A DNA stretch of 64,000 nucleotides from the NCBI RefSeq assembly GCF_900109225.1, contig NZ_FNZK01000010.1, positions 83,262 through 147,261 on the forward strand, written 5' to 3'. The stretch comes from Propionispira arboris (GTDB lineage Bacteria > Bacillota > Negativicutes > Selenomonadales > Selenomonadaceae). Positions 44,097 through 52,226 of the stretch are shown here, piece after piece. The position numbers were made by a program, and so were the translations under genes. The notes under the pieces are model-generated. The model saw only the letters and a program-made list of their open reading frames with translations. It ran no database searches and was not told where the DNA came from. The first letter of the stretch is position 1, and each line of letters opens with the position of its first letter.

Positions 44097-45461
44097 ATGA
44101 CAGATTTGTTGACGGTTGTTTTGGCTGCCGGTAAAGGAACCCGGATGCAGTCGACTTTACCAAAAGTCTTGCACCAGGTTGGCGGCAAGGCGATGTTACA
44201 GCAAGTATTAGATGCGGCAAATGATGCTGGTTCAAAAAGAAATGTCGTGGTTGTTGGGTTTGGTGGTGAAACAGTAAAAACAGCAATTGGGACACAAGCA
44301 GAATTTGTTGTGCAGACTGAGCAGCTAGGGACTGGACATGCTGTTGCACAAGCAGCAGATTTGCTCAAAAACATCGATGGTACAGTAATGGTGTTATGTG
44401 GAGATACACCGCTATTGACAGGAAACTTGCTGAAAAAATTATATGACGAACACAAAAAAGCGGGTGCGAAAGCCACGGTCCTTACAGCAATTATGCCGGA
44501 TGCAAATGGTTATGGCCGCATCATTCGTACAAAAGCTGGTGCTGTGAAAAAAATTGTTGAACAAAAAGATGCAGCACCGCAGGAACTTCTTATTAGAGAA
44601 GTTAACTCCGGAATTTATTGTTTCGAATGCAAAGTTTTATTTAAGGCGTTAGAAAATTTAAATTGTGACAATGCGCAAGGTGAATATTATTTAACCGATG
44701 TTTTAGAAATTTTAAATAAAGCTGGCGAAAAAGTGTGGGCTGTGACAGCCGATAATTATGAGGAGACGCTGGGTATTAATTCAAGGGTGCAGCTCGCAGG
44801 CGCTGAAAAAATAATTCGTCAGCGCAAAAACATTGAGCTTATGAATCAAGGTGTTACAATTTTGGATCCCGACAGTACGTTTATTGATAAGAATGTGCAG
44901 ATCGGAAAAGATACAATTATTTATCCATTTACCTGGCTTGAAGGAGAGACTGTGGTTGGTGAGCATTGTGAAATTGGTCCAAACAGCCGTTTTACAAATA
45001 CCAAAATCGGCAGCTTTGTAACCGCTCATTTTTCGTATGGTCATGATTGTGAAATTGAAGATGAAGTTATCGTAGGACCGTATGTCCATCTTCGTCCGCA
45101 AACAAAAATCATGAAAAAAGTAAAAATCGGCAATTTTGTCGAAGTCAAAAATTCTACCGTCGGTGAAGGCAGTAAGCTGCCACATTTGAGTTATATCGGC
45201 GATGCGGATATTGGGTCAGGTGTCAATATGGGCTGCGGGACAATCACCGTTAATTATGATGGCAAGAAAAAGTTCCGTACGGTAGTTGGTAATGATGCTT
45301 TTGTCGGTTGTAATTCCAATCTTGTCGCTCCTGTATCAATAGGCGATGGCGCTTATGTCGGTGCAGGGTCCACCATTACAAAAGATGTTCCGCCGGCAGC
45401 TTTGGCAATTGCCAGACAGCGTCAACGCAATATTGAAGGCTGGAGCGATAAGCGCAGTTAA
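44097..45461 (+). CDS. glmU: Bifunctional UDP-N-acetylglucosamine pyrophosphorylase / GlcN-1-P acetyltransferase
   Basis: Makes UDP-GlcNAc for peptidoglycan and lipopolysaccharide. 454 residues. The uridylyltransferase half begins LAAGKGTRMQS and has VLCGDTPLL and EVNSGIYCF. The second half is a left-handed beta-helix of hexapeptide repeats (IGPNSRF, VGPYVHLRPQT, IGDADIGSGVNMGCGT) with the acetyltransferase histidine region near the end. GGAGG precedes the ATG. Followed by prs as in Bacillus. Confidence 0.96.
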   Translation: MTDLLTVVLAAGKGTRMQSTLPKVLHQVGGKAMLQQVLDAANDAGSKRNVVVVGFGGETVKTAIGTQAEFVVQTEQLGTGHAVAQAADLLKNIDGTVMVLCGDTPLLTGNLLKKLYDEHKKAGAKATVLTAIMPDANGYGRIIRTKAGAVKKIVEQKDAAPQELLIREVNSGIYCFECKVLFKALENLNCDNAQGEYYLTDVLEILNKAGEKVWAVTADNYEETLGINSRVQLAGAEKIIRQRKNIELMNQGVTILDPDSTFIDKNVQIGKDTIIYPFTWLEGETVVGEHCEIGPNSRFTNTKIGSFVTAHFSYGHDCEIEDEVIVGPYVHLRPQTKIMKKVKIGNFVEVKNSTVGEGSKLPHLSYIGDADIGSGVNMGCGTITVNYDGKKKFRTVVGNDAFVGCNSNLVAPVSIGDGAYVGAGSTITKDVPPAALAIARQRQRNIEGWSDKRS

Positions 45462-45559
45462 GGATGCAAATCGGTCTGCTTAGCAGACTGTTGTATTTAT
45501 ATATTTTATGGTTTGAATAAATTATAATTAAAGAGTATGATTTGGAGGATTTAAACAAA

Positions 45560-46510
45560 ATGACGCTAGACACTGAGAATTTATGCATTCTTACAGGTAA
45601 TGCCAATCCGAAACTTGCCAGGGATGTTGCAGCGCATATCGGCGTGGAATTATGCAATGCTTATGTTGGCCATTTTAATAATGGTGAAACACAGGTGATG
45701 ATTGACGAAAGTGTACGCGGTAAGGATGTATTCATCATTCAGCCTACATGCCAGCCAGTCAATGACAGCTTAATGGAACTTTTAATCATGGTAGATGCAT
45801 GCAAACGTGCTTCCGCAAATAATATTACAGCGGTAGTGCCTTATTATGCATATGCTCGCCAGGATCGTAAAACACGTGGACGTGAACCTATTTCCGCGAA
45901 GCTTGTGGCAAATTTAATGGCAACTGCCGGTGTAAATCGAGTTATTACAGTAGACTTACATGCAGGACAAATTCAAGGCTTTTTTGATATTCCGGTTGAT
46001 CATCTTGCAGCGGTACCGGTTCTTGCCGATTACCTCAGCAAAAAAGAGTTACAGGATGTCGTTGTTGTTTCTCCAGATTTAGGCGGTGTAACCCGTGCTA
46101 GAAAGCTAGCTGACCGCTTACAGGCACCGATTGCTATCATTGAAAAACGTCGCCCAAAACCGGGCTGTGCGGAAGTAATGAACCTCATTGGTGATGTAAA
46201 AGGTAAAACGGCAGTTATGATCGATGATATTGTCGATACGGCTGGTTCTTTATGCGAAGCAGCAAAAGCACTTTCTAATATGGGAGTGAAATCCGTATAT
46301 GCCTGCTGCACACATGCCATTTTAAGTGATCCGGCTGTTCAAAGGATCGAAGATTCTACGATTGAACAGTTGATTATTACCAATAGTATTCCATTACCGA
46401 AAGATAAAGAATCGAAAAAAATTGTTACTTTATCCATTGCTGATGCTTTAGGAGATGCTATTGTCCGCATTTTTACTCGTCAGTCGGTGAGCCAATTATT
46501 CGACAAATAA
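45560..46510 (+). CDS. prs: Ribose-phosphate pyrophosphokinase
   Basis: Makes PRPP from ribose 5-phosphate and ATP. 316 residues, class I length. The ATP/regulatory region [17 protein letters not shown], the catalytic flexible-loop region, [18 protein letters not shown], and the PRPP-binding loop [12 protein letters not shown] are all present. ATG 45560 has TTGGAGG 11 bases upstream; the in-frame TTG at 45542 is part of that site. It ends at a strong terminator. Confidence 0.96.
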   Translation: MTLDTENLCILTGNANPKLARDVAAHIGVELCNAYVGHFNNGETQVMIDESVRGKDVFIIQPTCQPVNDSLMELLIMVDACKRASANNITAVVPYYAYARQDRKTRGREPISAKLVANLMATAGVNRVITVDLHAGQIQGFFDIPVDHLAAVPVLADYLSKKELQDVVVVSPDLGGVTRARKLADRLQAPIAIIEKRRPKPGCAEVMNLIGDVKGKTAVMIDDIVDTAGSLCEAAKALSNMGVKSVYACCTHAILSDPAVQRIEDSTIEQLIITNSIPLPKDKESKKIVTLSIADALGDAIVRIFTRQSVSQLFDK

Positions 46511-46533
46511 TGCATAGAGATATTGTCTAGAGG

Positions 46534-46585
46534 GACGCATCCTTCGTCCGAGAAAGTTTCTCAGACGAAGGATGCGTTCTTTTTA
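46534..46585 (+). terminator. Terminator after prs
   Basis: Very stable stem of about 20 bases (ACGCATCCTTCGTC ... GACGAAGGATGCGT) with a T run. Confidence 0.95.
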
Positions 46586-46617
46586 TTGTTTTATTTAAAA
46601 ACATTTGCTTTTCAGCA

Positions 46618-46653
46618 AATTTACATGAAAATGTAAATTGACTATGATATAAT
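46618..46653 (+). promoter_or_regulatory. uppP promoter with palindromic operator candidate
   Basis: A TATAAT box (46648-46653) is preceded by a perfect 9-base palindrome, AATTTACAT-GAAA-ATGTAAATT (46618-46639). The palindrome occupies the -35 area; a consensus -35 is lacking, which would suit an activated promoter. Confidence 0.5.
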
Positions 46654-46707
46654 AAAAAACATTGCTTATTGTAATGTGGTGAAAGAAATTTAGCAGGGGG
46701 ATTTTTT

Positions 46708-47538
46708 GTGGACTTAAGTATAATTGAACTTATAAAGACAGTCATTCTGGGGATTGTCGAAGGTCTTACCGAATGGCTGCCGATCAGTAGTACGGGGCAT
46801 ATGATTCTGGTCAATGAGTTTATGAAACTCAATGTAGAAACTAAATTCATGGATATGTTTCTTGTTGTGATTCAGTTGGGAGCCATTTTAGCGGTTGTAG
46901 TGCTCAATTTTGAAAAACTCAATCCATTTTCTTCGCGTAAGTCTCGGCTTGAAAAGAGGCAGACTTTTTCTTTATGGTATAAAGTTATTTTTGCTTGTAT
47001 CCCCGCGGCTGTGATTGGACTCGCATTTAATAAATATATGGAAGAACATTTTATGAATGCCCAGGTTGTTGCCTTTACTTTGATTTTATATGGTGTTTTA
47101 TTTATTGTAGTTGAAAATTATAATAAAAACAGACGGCCACAGATCAACGATCTTGTGACGCTGGATTACAAAACAGCCTTTATTATAGGTATGTTTCAAG
47201 TATTATCGCTTGTTCCGGGAACTTCGCGCTCCGGTGCTACGATATTAGGTGCCATTATTTTTGGAACTTCGCGGTATGTTGCGGCGGAATTTACTTTTTT
47301 TCTCGCAATTCCAGTTATGTTTGGTGCCAGCTTTTTAAAAATTGTTAAATTTGGCTGGAATTATACGGCTGCTGAAGTCTTGATTTTGGTAATTGGTATG
47401 ATCGTAGCATTTTTTGTATCGATTTTATCAATTAAATTCTTGATGCGTTATATCAAAAATAATGATTTTAAACTTTTTGGCTGGTATCGTATCATCTTAG
47501 GTCTGTGCGTGGTGATATATTTCTATTTTCTAAAATAA
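46708..47538 (+). CDS. uppP: Undecaprenyl-diphosphatase
   Basis: Membrane phosphatase (BacA type) that recycles the undecaprenyl carrier lipid and confers bacitracin tolerance. 276 residues with about eight helices. The two catalytic re-entrant motifs are [16 protein letters not shown] and [17 protein letters not shown] start after AGGGGGAT. It has its own promoter with a palindrome and its own terminator. Confidence 0.95.
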   Translation: MDLSIIELIKTVILGIVEGLTEWLPISSTGHMILVNEFMKLNVETKFMDMFLVVIQLGAILAVVVLNFEKLNPFSSRKSRLEKRQTFSLWYKVIFACIPAAVIGLAFNKYMEEHFMNAQVVAFTLILYGVLFIVVENYNKNRRPQINDLVTLDYKTAFIIGMFQVLSLVPGTSRSGATILGAIIFGTSRYVAAEFTFFLAIPVMFGASFLKIVKFGWNYTAAEVLILVIGMIVAFFVSILSIKFLMRYIKNNDFKLFGWYRIILGLCVVIYFYFLK

Positions 47539-47552
47539 AAAATGTTCAGATA

Positions 47553-47600
47553 GAGGGAAAGTGAAAAGTTGCAGCGGACTTTTCACTTTCCCTTTTTTAT
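47553..47600 (+). terminator. Terminator after uppP
   Basis: Stem GAGGGAAAGTGAAAAGT and near-complement around GCAGCGG, followed by a T run. Confidence 0.93.
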
Positions 47601-47659
47601 CTACTAATGGTTTTGTGGTACAATATAGAGTAAAAGCACCAAGAAAGAAGGAATGTGTT

Positions 47660-48430
47660 TTGCCAGGGGAAAAATTATTCGTGATCGTATTTTTGCAGAT
47701 AAGTTTATTACTGAATGTGAACTCTTTGGTCAGTGCTGCAGCTAGTGATTTGCTGGCTGGGGATGAAACCCTAATCGATCAGGCAGCAGCGGATGTTACG
47801 GGTGATGCTGTGACCGATCAGATTATACTATATGGAAAAGCACAAGGACCTGGTGGGGGATTTTCAAATATAAATGTGCTTGTTCAAGATGGGGCAAATC
47901 CAAATTCGGTTTATAAAACGGCTTTGTCTGGTGTAAACGGAGAAAGTGGTCGGATTTTTGTTTGCGATTTAACTGGCGATGCGGTGAATGACGTTTTATT
48001 TGCAGTGAATGATGCAACAACGGGGATTCGCTGTTTTGGCAGTGAATTCAAAAATCATCAGGCCCAAATTTTATTTACTTCAGAAGAAAAGAATGTAAAA
48101 AGCGGGGAACTTATATTGACGGGTGATAACAATGGACAAACACTGAATGTTCGTTCAGGAACCAAAATCCAATTGCGTTTGAACGAAAATCCGAGTACGG
48201 GTTATGTTTGGCAGTGGAATGGATTCGATCAAAATCATTTGCAATTATTAGATCAGCAGATGCTTGTGCCGGATAATTCGCCAGCTATGGTTGGCAAACC
48301 GGGGCTGCGGGTGTTTACACTTGTGGCACAGAATAGTGGCGATATAACAATTGATTTATCTAATTTTCCGATGTGGAAAACACAGGCCGAAGCGGCTGAT
48401 AATTTTAAAGTGACGATTCATATCATTTAA
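47660..48430 (+). CDS. Secreted protein: D-x-T-G-D-x3-D loops plus chagasin-like (I42) domain
   Basis: Exported 256-residue protein. TTG start at 47660, seven bases after AAGGA; a longer frame to 47561 runs back through the uppP terminator. Signal peptide about 1-28 (KLFVIVFLQISLLL ... SAAA). The middle has two equally spaced acidic loops, DVTGDAVTD (D45, D49, D53) and DLTGDAVND (D103, D107, D111), like calcium loops of FG-GAP/VCBS repeats. Residues about 155-256 resemble the chagasin cysteine-protease inhibitor fold: NENPSTGYVW (NPTTGY motif), a GKPG stretch where the GxGG loop is expected, and FPMWK for the third loop. Probable target: a cysteine protease outside the cell (inference). pth follows. 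Confidence 0.75.
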   Translation: MPGEKLFVIVFLQISLLLNVNSLVSAAASDLLAGDETLIDQAAADVTGDAVTDQIILYGKAQGPGGGFSNINVLVQDGANPNSVYKTALSGVNGESGRIFVCDLTGDAVNDVLFAVNDATTGIRCFGSEFKNHQAQILFTSEEKNVKSGELILTGDNNGQTLNVRSGTKIQLRLNENPSTGYVWQWNGFDQNHLQLLDQQMLVPDNSPAMVGKPGLRVFTLVAQNSGDITIDLSNFPMWKTQAEAADNFKVTIHII

Positions 48431-48456
48431 TCATCACATAGTTGGAGGATTTTTTA

Positions 48457-49107
48457 GTGAAAGTAATAGTGGGTCTCGGCAATCCGGGCAATGAATATAA
48501 TCAAACACGTCATAATGTCGGTTTCATGTTGATCGACGCGTTAGCAAAGCATTTGAATATAACAATTTGGAAAGATAAATTTTCCGCAAAAATTGCGGAA
48601 GGACATATTGGCAGTGAGAAAATCCTGCTGGTAAAACCACAGACCTTTATGAATCTTAGCGGGAATGCTGTACAGCCTCTTTTAAACTGGTATAAACTGG
48701 GTGTTGAAGACTTGGTTGTAGCACATGATGATATGGATATCGAAATCGGCACGATGCGTATCCGCCGTAAAGGCAGTTCGGGAGGGCATCGTGGTATTGA
48801 GTCGATTTTAGTGAATATTGGCGATGAAAACTTTGCCCGGATACGGATCGGCGTTGGTCGCCCACTACCGGGCTGGACAGTCGTAAACCATGTTTTGGCG
48901 AAATTTGCTGGCGACGATTGTGTTAAAATTAAGGAAGTCATCCAGTCATTATTGCCAGCCATTGAATGTATTGTCAAAGAAGATGTCGATAAGGCGATGA
49001 ATAAATTCAATCCCAAAAAAGTTAAAAAGCAAAAAATGCCAAAACAAGAAACGACGACGGTTCAGACTGGACCTGAAACACTGGAAGGTACTGGTGAAAA
49101 ACTATGA
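48457..49107 (+). CDS. pth: Peptidyl-tRNA hydrolase
   Basis: Releases tRNA from stalled peptidyl-tRNA. 216 residues. VGLGNPGNEYNQTRHNVGFM carries the catalytic Asn and His, AHDDMDIEIG the catalytic Asp, and KGSSGGHRGIESI is the tRNA-binding motif. GTG 48457 lies eight bases after GGAGG. The last ~30 residues (KKVKKQKMPKQETTTVQT) are an extra charged tail beyond the usual ~190-residue enzyme. It overlaps the radical SAM gene by four bases. Confidence 0.95.
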   Translation: MKVIVGLGNPGNEYNQTRHNVGFMLIDALAKHLNITIWKDKFSAKIAEGHIGSEKILLVKPQTFMNLSGNAVQPLLNWYKLGVEDLVVAHDDMDIEIGTMRIRRKGSSGGHRGIESILVNIGDENFARIRIGVGRPLPGWTVVNHVLAKFAGDDCVKIKEVIQSLLPAIECIVKEDVDKAMNKFNPKKVKKQKMPKQETTTVQTGPETLEGTGEKL

Positions 49108-50333
49108 TTACAGCATTGTATGCCGGTGAAAATGGTGAAATTTTTGATGCACCTGGATATTCAGGCATGGGGCGTATCGGGGCTGAAAATGTATTATTAC
49201 GTGAGGAGGACCTGATTTTACTTCCTGAAAGTGCAGATTTAATGTTTTTGCCCGATCGTTTGGCCGTAGGAAAGCAAGACGGTCAGGTTATGCCGATTAC
49301 TGGTCTGGCGGTAGCCGCTATTTTACCAGCAGGCTATACAAGAACCCATATGCCGGCATACCAAAAAGCGGAAACAGCAGAACATTTGGCTCTTTATGGT
49401 TATACGGCAGTGGTTCTTTATAAAGAAGAACTTTATGTCGCCGCGATTTATACGGATGAAAATTCAAAATGGGACCCGGCACATTATAATACAAATGAAT
49501 TGAAAAAGTTAGTCAGCCGAACGAAAAAAGATCTCAAGGGCAATCGTATTGTCGAACAAGTGGGCAATTGTTCCTTGAAATGGCATTGCTGTACGGCACA
49601 AAATTTATTTTATCGGCGCTGGGAAGCGGGAATTCCCACGTCACCGACTTGTAATGCCAATTGTTTTGGCTGCATTTCTTTGCAGCCGGCGGAGTGCTGT
49701 CCTTCACCACAAAGTCGGATTACCTTTAAACCAACACCGCAGGAAATTGCTGAGGTGGGTATTTATCATCTTGCTAATGCCCCGGAAGCAATCATCAGTT
49801 TTGGCCAGGGTTGTGAAGGCGAGCCATCTCTCGCTGCGGATTCCATTGCAGCAGGAATAAAAATCATTCGGGGTAAGACACAGTGCGGACAAATTAATAT
49901 CAATACGAATGCCGGTTACACGATTGGCATAAAAAAAATCGTTGATGCGGGTCTTGATACAATGCGCGTCAGTATTATCAGTGGTTGTGCGGACAGTTAT
50001 CAAGCGTATTATCGCTCAAGCTATGAACTGGAAAATGTGATTGTATCGATTCGTTATGCTAAGGAACATGGTGTATATGTATCACTTAATATGTTGTTTT
50101 CACCGGGGTTTAATGATCGGGAAGAAGAGGTCATTGGCTGGAAAACATTCCTTGAAAAAACACAGGTTGATATGATTCAGGTCAGAAATCTCAATATAGA
50201 TCCGGATGATTTTTTGGCTGTTATGCCGCCACGAAAGGGACAAATGGTAGGAACAAAAGCATTTTTAAATGAACTCCATCAGGCCTTTCCGAAAATTGTT
50301 ATTGGTAGTTTCAGTCATTATATTGATAAATAA
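49104..50333 (+). CDS. Radical SAM protein of unknown function
   Basis: A 409-residue protein with the radical SAM cluster motif C-x3-C-x2-C at C183, C187 and C190 (PTCNANCFGC). It is followed by the SAM-binding SFGQGCEGEPSL (GGE-like) and TNAGYTI. Before it stands a ~150-residue N-terminal domain I do not recognise. Additional cysteines C156, C162/C163 and C198/C199 could bind a second cluster. No SPASM motif is seen at the C-terminus. The start overlaps pth by four bases (ATGA), so it is translated with it. Substrate unknown. Confidence 0.85.
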   Translation: MITALYAGENGEIFDAPGYSGMGRIGAENVLLREEDLILLPESADLMFLPDRLAVGKQDGQVMPITGLAVAAILPAGYTRTHMPAYQKAETAEHLALYGYTAVVLYKEELYVAAIYTDENSKWDPAHYNTNELKKLVSRTKKDLKGNRIVEQVGNCSLKWHCCTAQNLFYRRWEAGIPTSPTCNANCFGCISLQPAECCPSPQSRITFKPTPQEIAEVGIYHLANAPEAIISFGQGCEGEPSLAADSIAAGIKIIRGKTQCGQININTNAGYTIGIKKIVDAGLDTMRVSIISGCADSYQAYYRSSYELENVIVSIRYAKEHGVYVSLNMLFSPGFNDREEEVIGWKTFLEKTQVDMIQVRNLNIDPDDFLAVMPPRKGQMVGTKAFLNELHQAFPKIVIGSFSHYIDK

Positions 50334-50370
50334 AAACATTGTGGTGATATTTGAAACAATATAAATATAT

Positions 50371-50398
50371 TTGACTTTTTGACTTTTTTAGCTATAAT
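50371..50398 (+). promoter_or_regulatory. Probable hsp20 promoter
   Basis: TTGACT (50371-50376) and TATAAT (50393-50398) with a 16-base spacer. No CIRCE inverted repeat is present. Confidence 0.6.
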
Positions 50399-50479
50399 GA
50401 AGGTATAAGGAAATTGAGAAAGTGAAAAAATTTTGTTTTTGCCTATATTGGTTAAAAATTATTTAAGGAGGTAAACTTT

Positions 50480-50932
50480 ATGTTTGGAATGGTGCCGTTT
50501 GGTTTAAGAAACAATGCTTCAAAACGCAAAGAATCTTTAGAACGTATTATGGATTATATGTTTGAACAACCGTTGGGTCCGCTCAGTAAAGTAAGTTCCG
50601 TTTTTTCATCTTTTAAGGTAGATGTTAAAGATTGTGGGGGCTCCTATGAAATTTTAGCAGAATTACCGGGCATTAATAGAGAAAATATTGTTTTGGATTA
50701 TGATAAGAATTATCTTTCGATTACGGCAAACCGCAACGAAGAACACGAAGAACATGATGAAGATGGCAAATACATTTGTCGTGAACGTCATACTACTAAA
50801 ATGGAACGTTCTTTCTATATTGATGATATTGATGAAAGCAAAATTAAAGCAGAATTAAAAGAAGGCATTTTAAAAGTAGTCTTGCCCAAAAATTCGGTTG
50901 AAGAAATTAAGAAGACAATTCCTATTGAATAA
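50480..50932 (+). CDS. hsp20: Small heat-shock protein, Hsp20/alpha-crystallin family
   Basis: ATP-independent chaperone of 150 residues. The alpha-crystallin domain (about 45-140) shows YEILAELPGINRENI, YLSITANRNEE, ERSFYIDDIDESKIKAEL and the conserved A-x-x-x-G-x-L in ELKEGILKVVLPK. The C-terminal IPIE is the IxI tail that docks in neighbouring subunits. AAGGAGG precedes the ATG. Monocistronic, with its own promoter and terminator. Confidence 0.94.
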   Translation: MFGMVPFGLRNNASKRKESLERIMDYMFEQPLGPLSKVSSVFSSFKVDVKDCGGSYEILAELPGINRENIVLDYDKNYLSITANRNEEHEEHDEDGKYICRERHTTKMERSFYIDDIDESKIKAELKEGILKVVLPKNSVEEIKKTIPIE

Positions 50933-50947
50933 AATAGGCTAACGTAG

Positions 50948-50994
50948 GAAAAGCTCCGGGTGAATCAGTATTGATTTACACGGGGCTTTTTTTC
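50948..50994 (+). terminator. Terminator after hsp20
   Basis: Stem AAAAGCTCCGGGTGAATCA and near-complement around GTAT, followed by a long T run. Confidence 0.88.
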
Positions 50995-51117
50995 GTTGTT
51001 TGACTTTTAAACAGGGGCTTGCTATGATGAAATGATATTCAATCAGAGCATTATAGGGGGAGCGGCGCTAGGCGGCGCTAGGCTGCTTCTATATTTTTTC
51101 AGGGAGTGGAGTTTATT

Positions 51118-52029
51118 TTGACCAAAAGAAGTGATTTATTTTATACCATGCTTTTGCTGTTGGCAGCAATAATTTGGGGCAGTACTTTTGTTATAACCAA
51201 AATGGCAGCCGGATCATTACCAACGGCAGTTATTTTGGCGATTCGATTTACGGTAGGAGCCATTTCAATTGCCGCTTTTTGTGGAAAAGATTTATCTGAA
51301 ATTGATTCTGCTTATTTAAAATGGGGAATTCTCTTAGGTATTATCACTTTTTTTTCGTATGGTGTCCATATTTTTGGCTTAGAACTTGATACTACACCAG
51401 GGAAAAGTGCTTTTTTGACCTCGATTTATTGTGTCCTGGTGCCTTTTGTCTATTGGTTATTTCGTCAGGGCCGTCCTGATGGATATAATTTCGGTGCAGC
51501 TTTTTTATGTTTAATCGGAATTGGTTTGGTATCGTTGACGGATGGTCTGACCATTTTACGGGGTGATATTTATACGCTGCTAGGCGGGATCGCTGGAGCC
51601 GTAGAAATTGTCCTTGTCGCGATGGCTTGCAAGGGCCGGAATCCTTTGGTTATGACGTGCCTGCAGCTTGTATTTGTAGCTGCTTTTTCATGGATTTTAG
51701 TATTTTCACAAGGTTTTTTGCCAGAGAGCTATGTCACGAATGATATTTGGGGCATTGTTTATCTGGGGCTCTTTGCTACGGCGGGGTGCTTAGCTTTGCA
51801 AAGCATTGGGCTTACATACACCAATCCGTCTTCGGCGGCCATTATCTTAAGTTTAGAATCGGTGTTTGGTGTGCTCTTTTCGGTTTATTTTTATGATGAA
51901 GTCATTACCTTGAAAATGGTGTTAGGGTTTAGTTTGATTTTTGTGGCAGTTATTATTTCTCAAACAAAATTGAAATTCTTAAAGCTCTTTAAAAAATCAC
52001 AGCCTGTTGAAATTCATCGAATTGGCTAA
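51118..52029 (+). CDS. EamA/DMT-superfamily transporter
   Basis: Third EamA transporter of the window, 303 residues and about ten helices. The opening AAIIWGSTFVITKMAAGSLP and the LETTPGKSAFL-type loop (here LELDTTPGKSAFLTSIYCVL) are typical. The second repeat has LGGIAGAVEIVLVAM and FATAGCLALQSIGLTYTNPS. Start is TTG 51118 with GGAG six bases upstream; the GTG at 51106 directly abuts its site and is less likely. A tandem GCGGCGCTAG repeat lies upstream (51063-51084). Substrate unknown. Confidence 0.9.
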   Translation: MTKRSDLFYTMLLLLAAIIWGSTFVITKMAAGSLPTAVILAIRFTVGAISIAAFCGKDLSEIDSAYLKWGILLGIITFFSYGVHIFGLELDTTPGKSAFLTSIYCVLVPFVYWLFRQGRPDGYNFGAAFLCLIGIGLVSLTDGLTILRGDIYTLLGGIAGAVEIVLVAMACKGRNPLVMTCLQLVFVAAFSWILVFSQGFLPESYVTNDIWGIVYLGLFATAGCLALQSIGLTYTNPSSAAIILSLESVFGVLFSVYFYDEVITLKMVLGFSLIFVAVIISQTKLKFLKLFKKSQPVEIHRIG

Positions 52030-52056
52030 AGCTTTTATTTTAAATAAAAGCTTTAG

Positions 52057-52110
52057 AAGAGACATAATATTCCTTTTTATTTTCAGGAATATTATGTCTC
52101 TTTTTTTATC
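52057..52110 (+). terminator. Terminator after the third EamA gene
   Basis: Perfect 17-base stem AGAGACATAATATTCCT and complement, followed by a T run. A smaller hairpin (AAAGCTTTTATT) precedes it. Confidence 0.92.
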
Positions 52111-52226
52111 GTAGATATTTATTTATATGATATACTATATGTATAATCTCCTTTGGGTAAAAATAAGTAGATTTTAAAAATTATTTCGTGGTCAGAATTA
52201 GATGGAAAATGAAGAAGGTGACTTAG

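Noticed and set aside
50340..50479. CIRCE (HrcA) element before hsp20
   Set aside because: No TTAGCACTC-N9-GAGTGCTAA-like inverted repeat is present.
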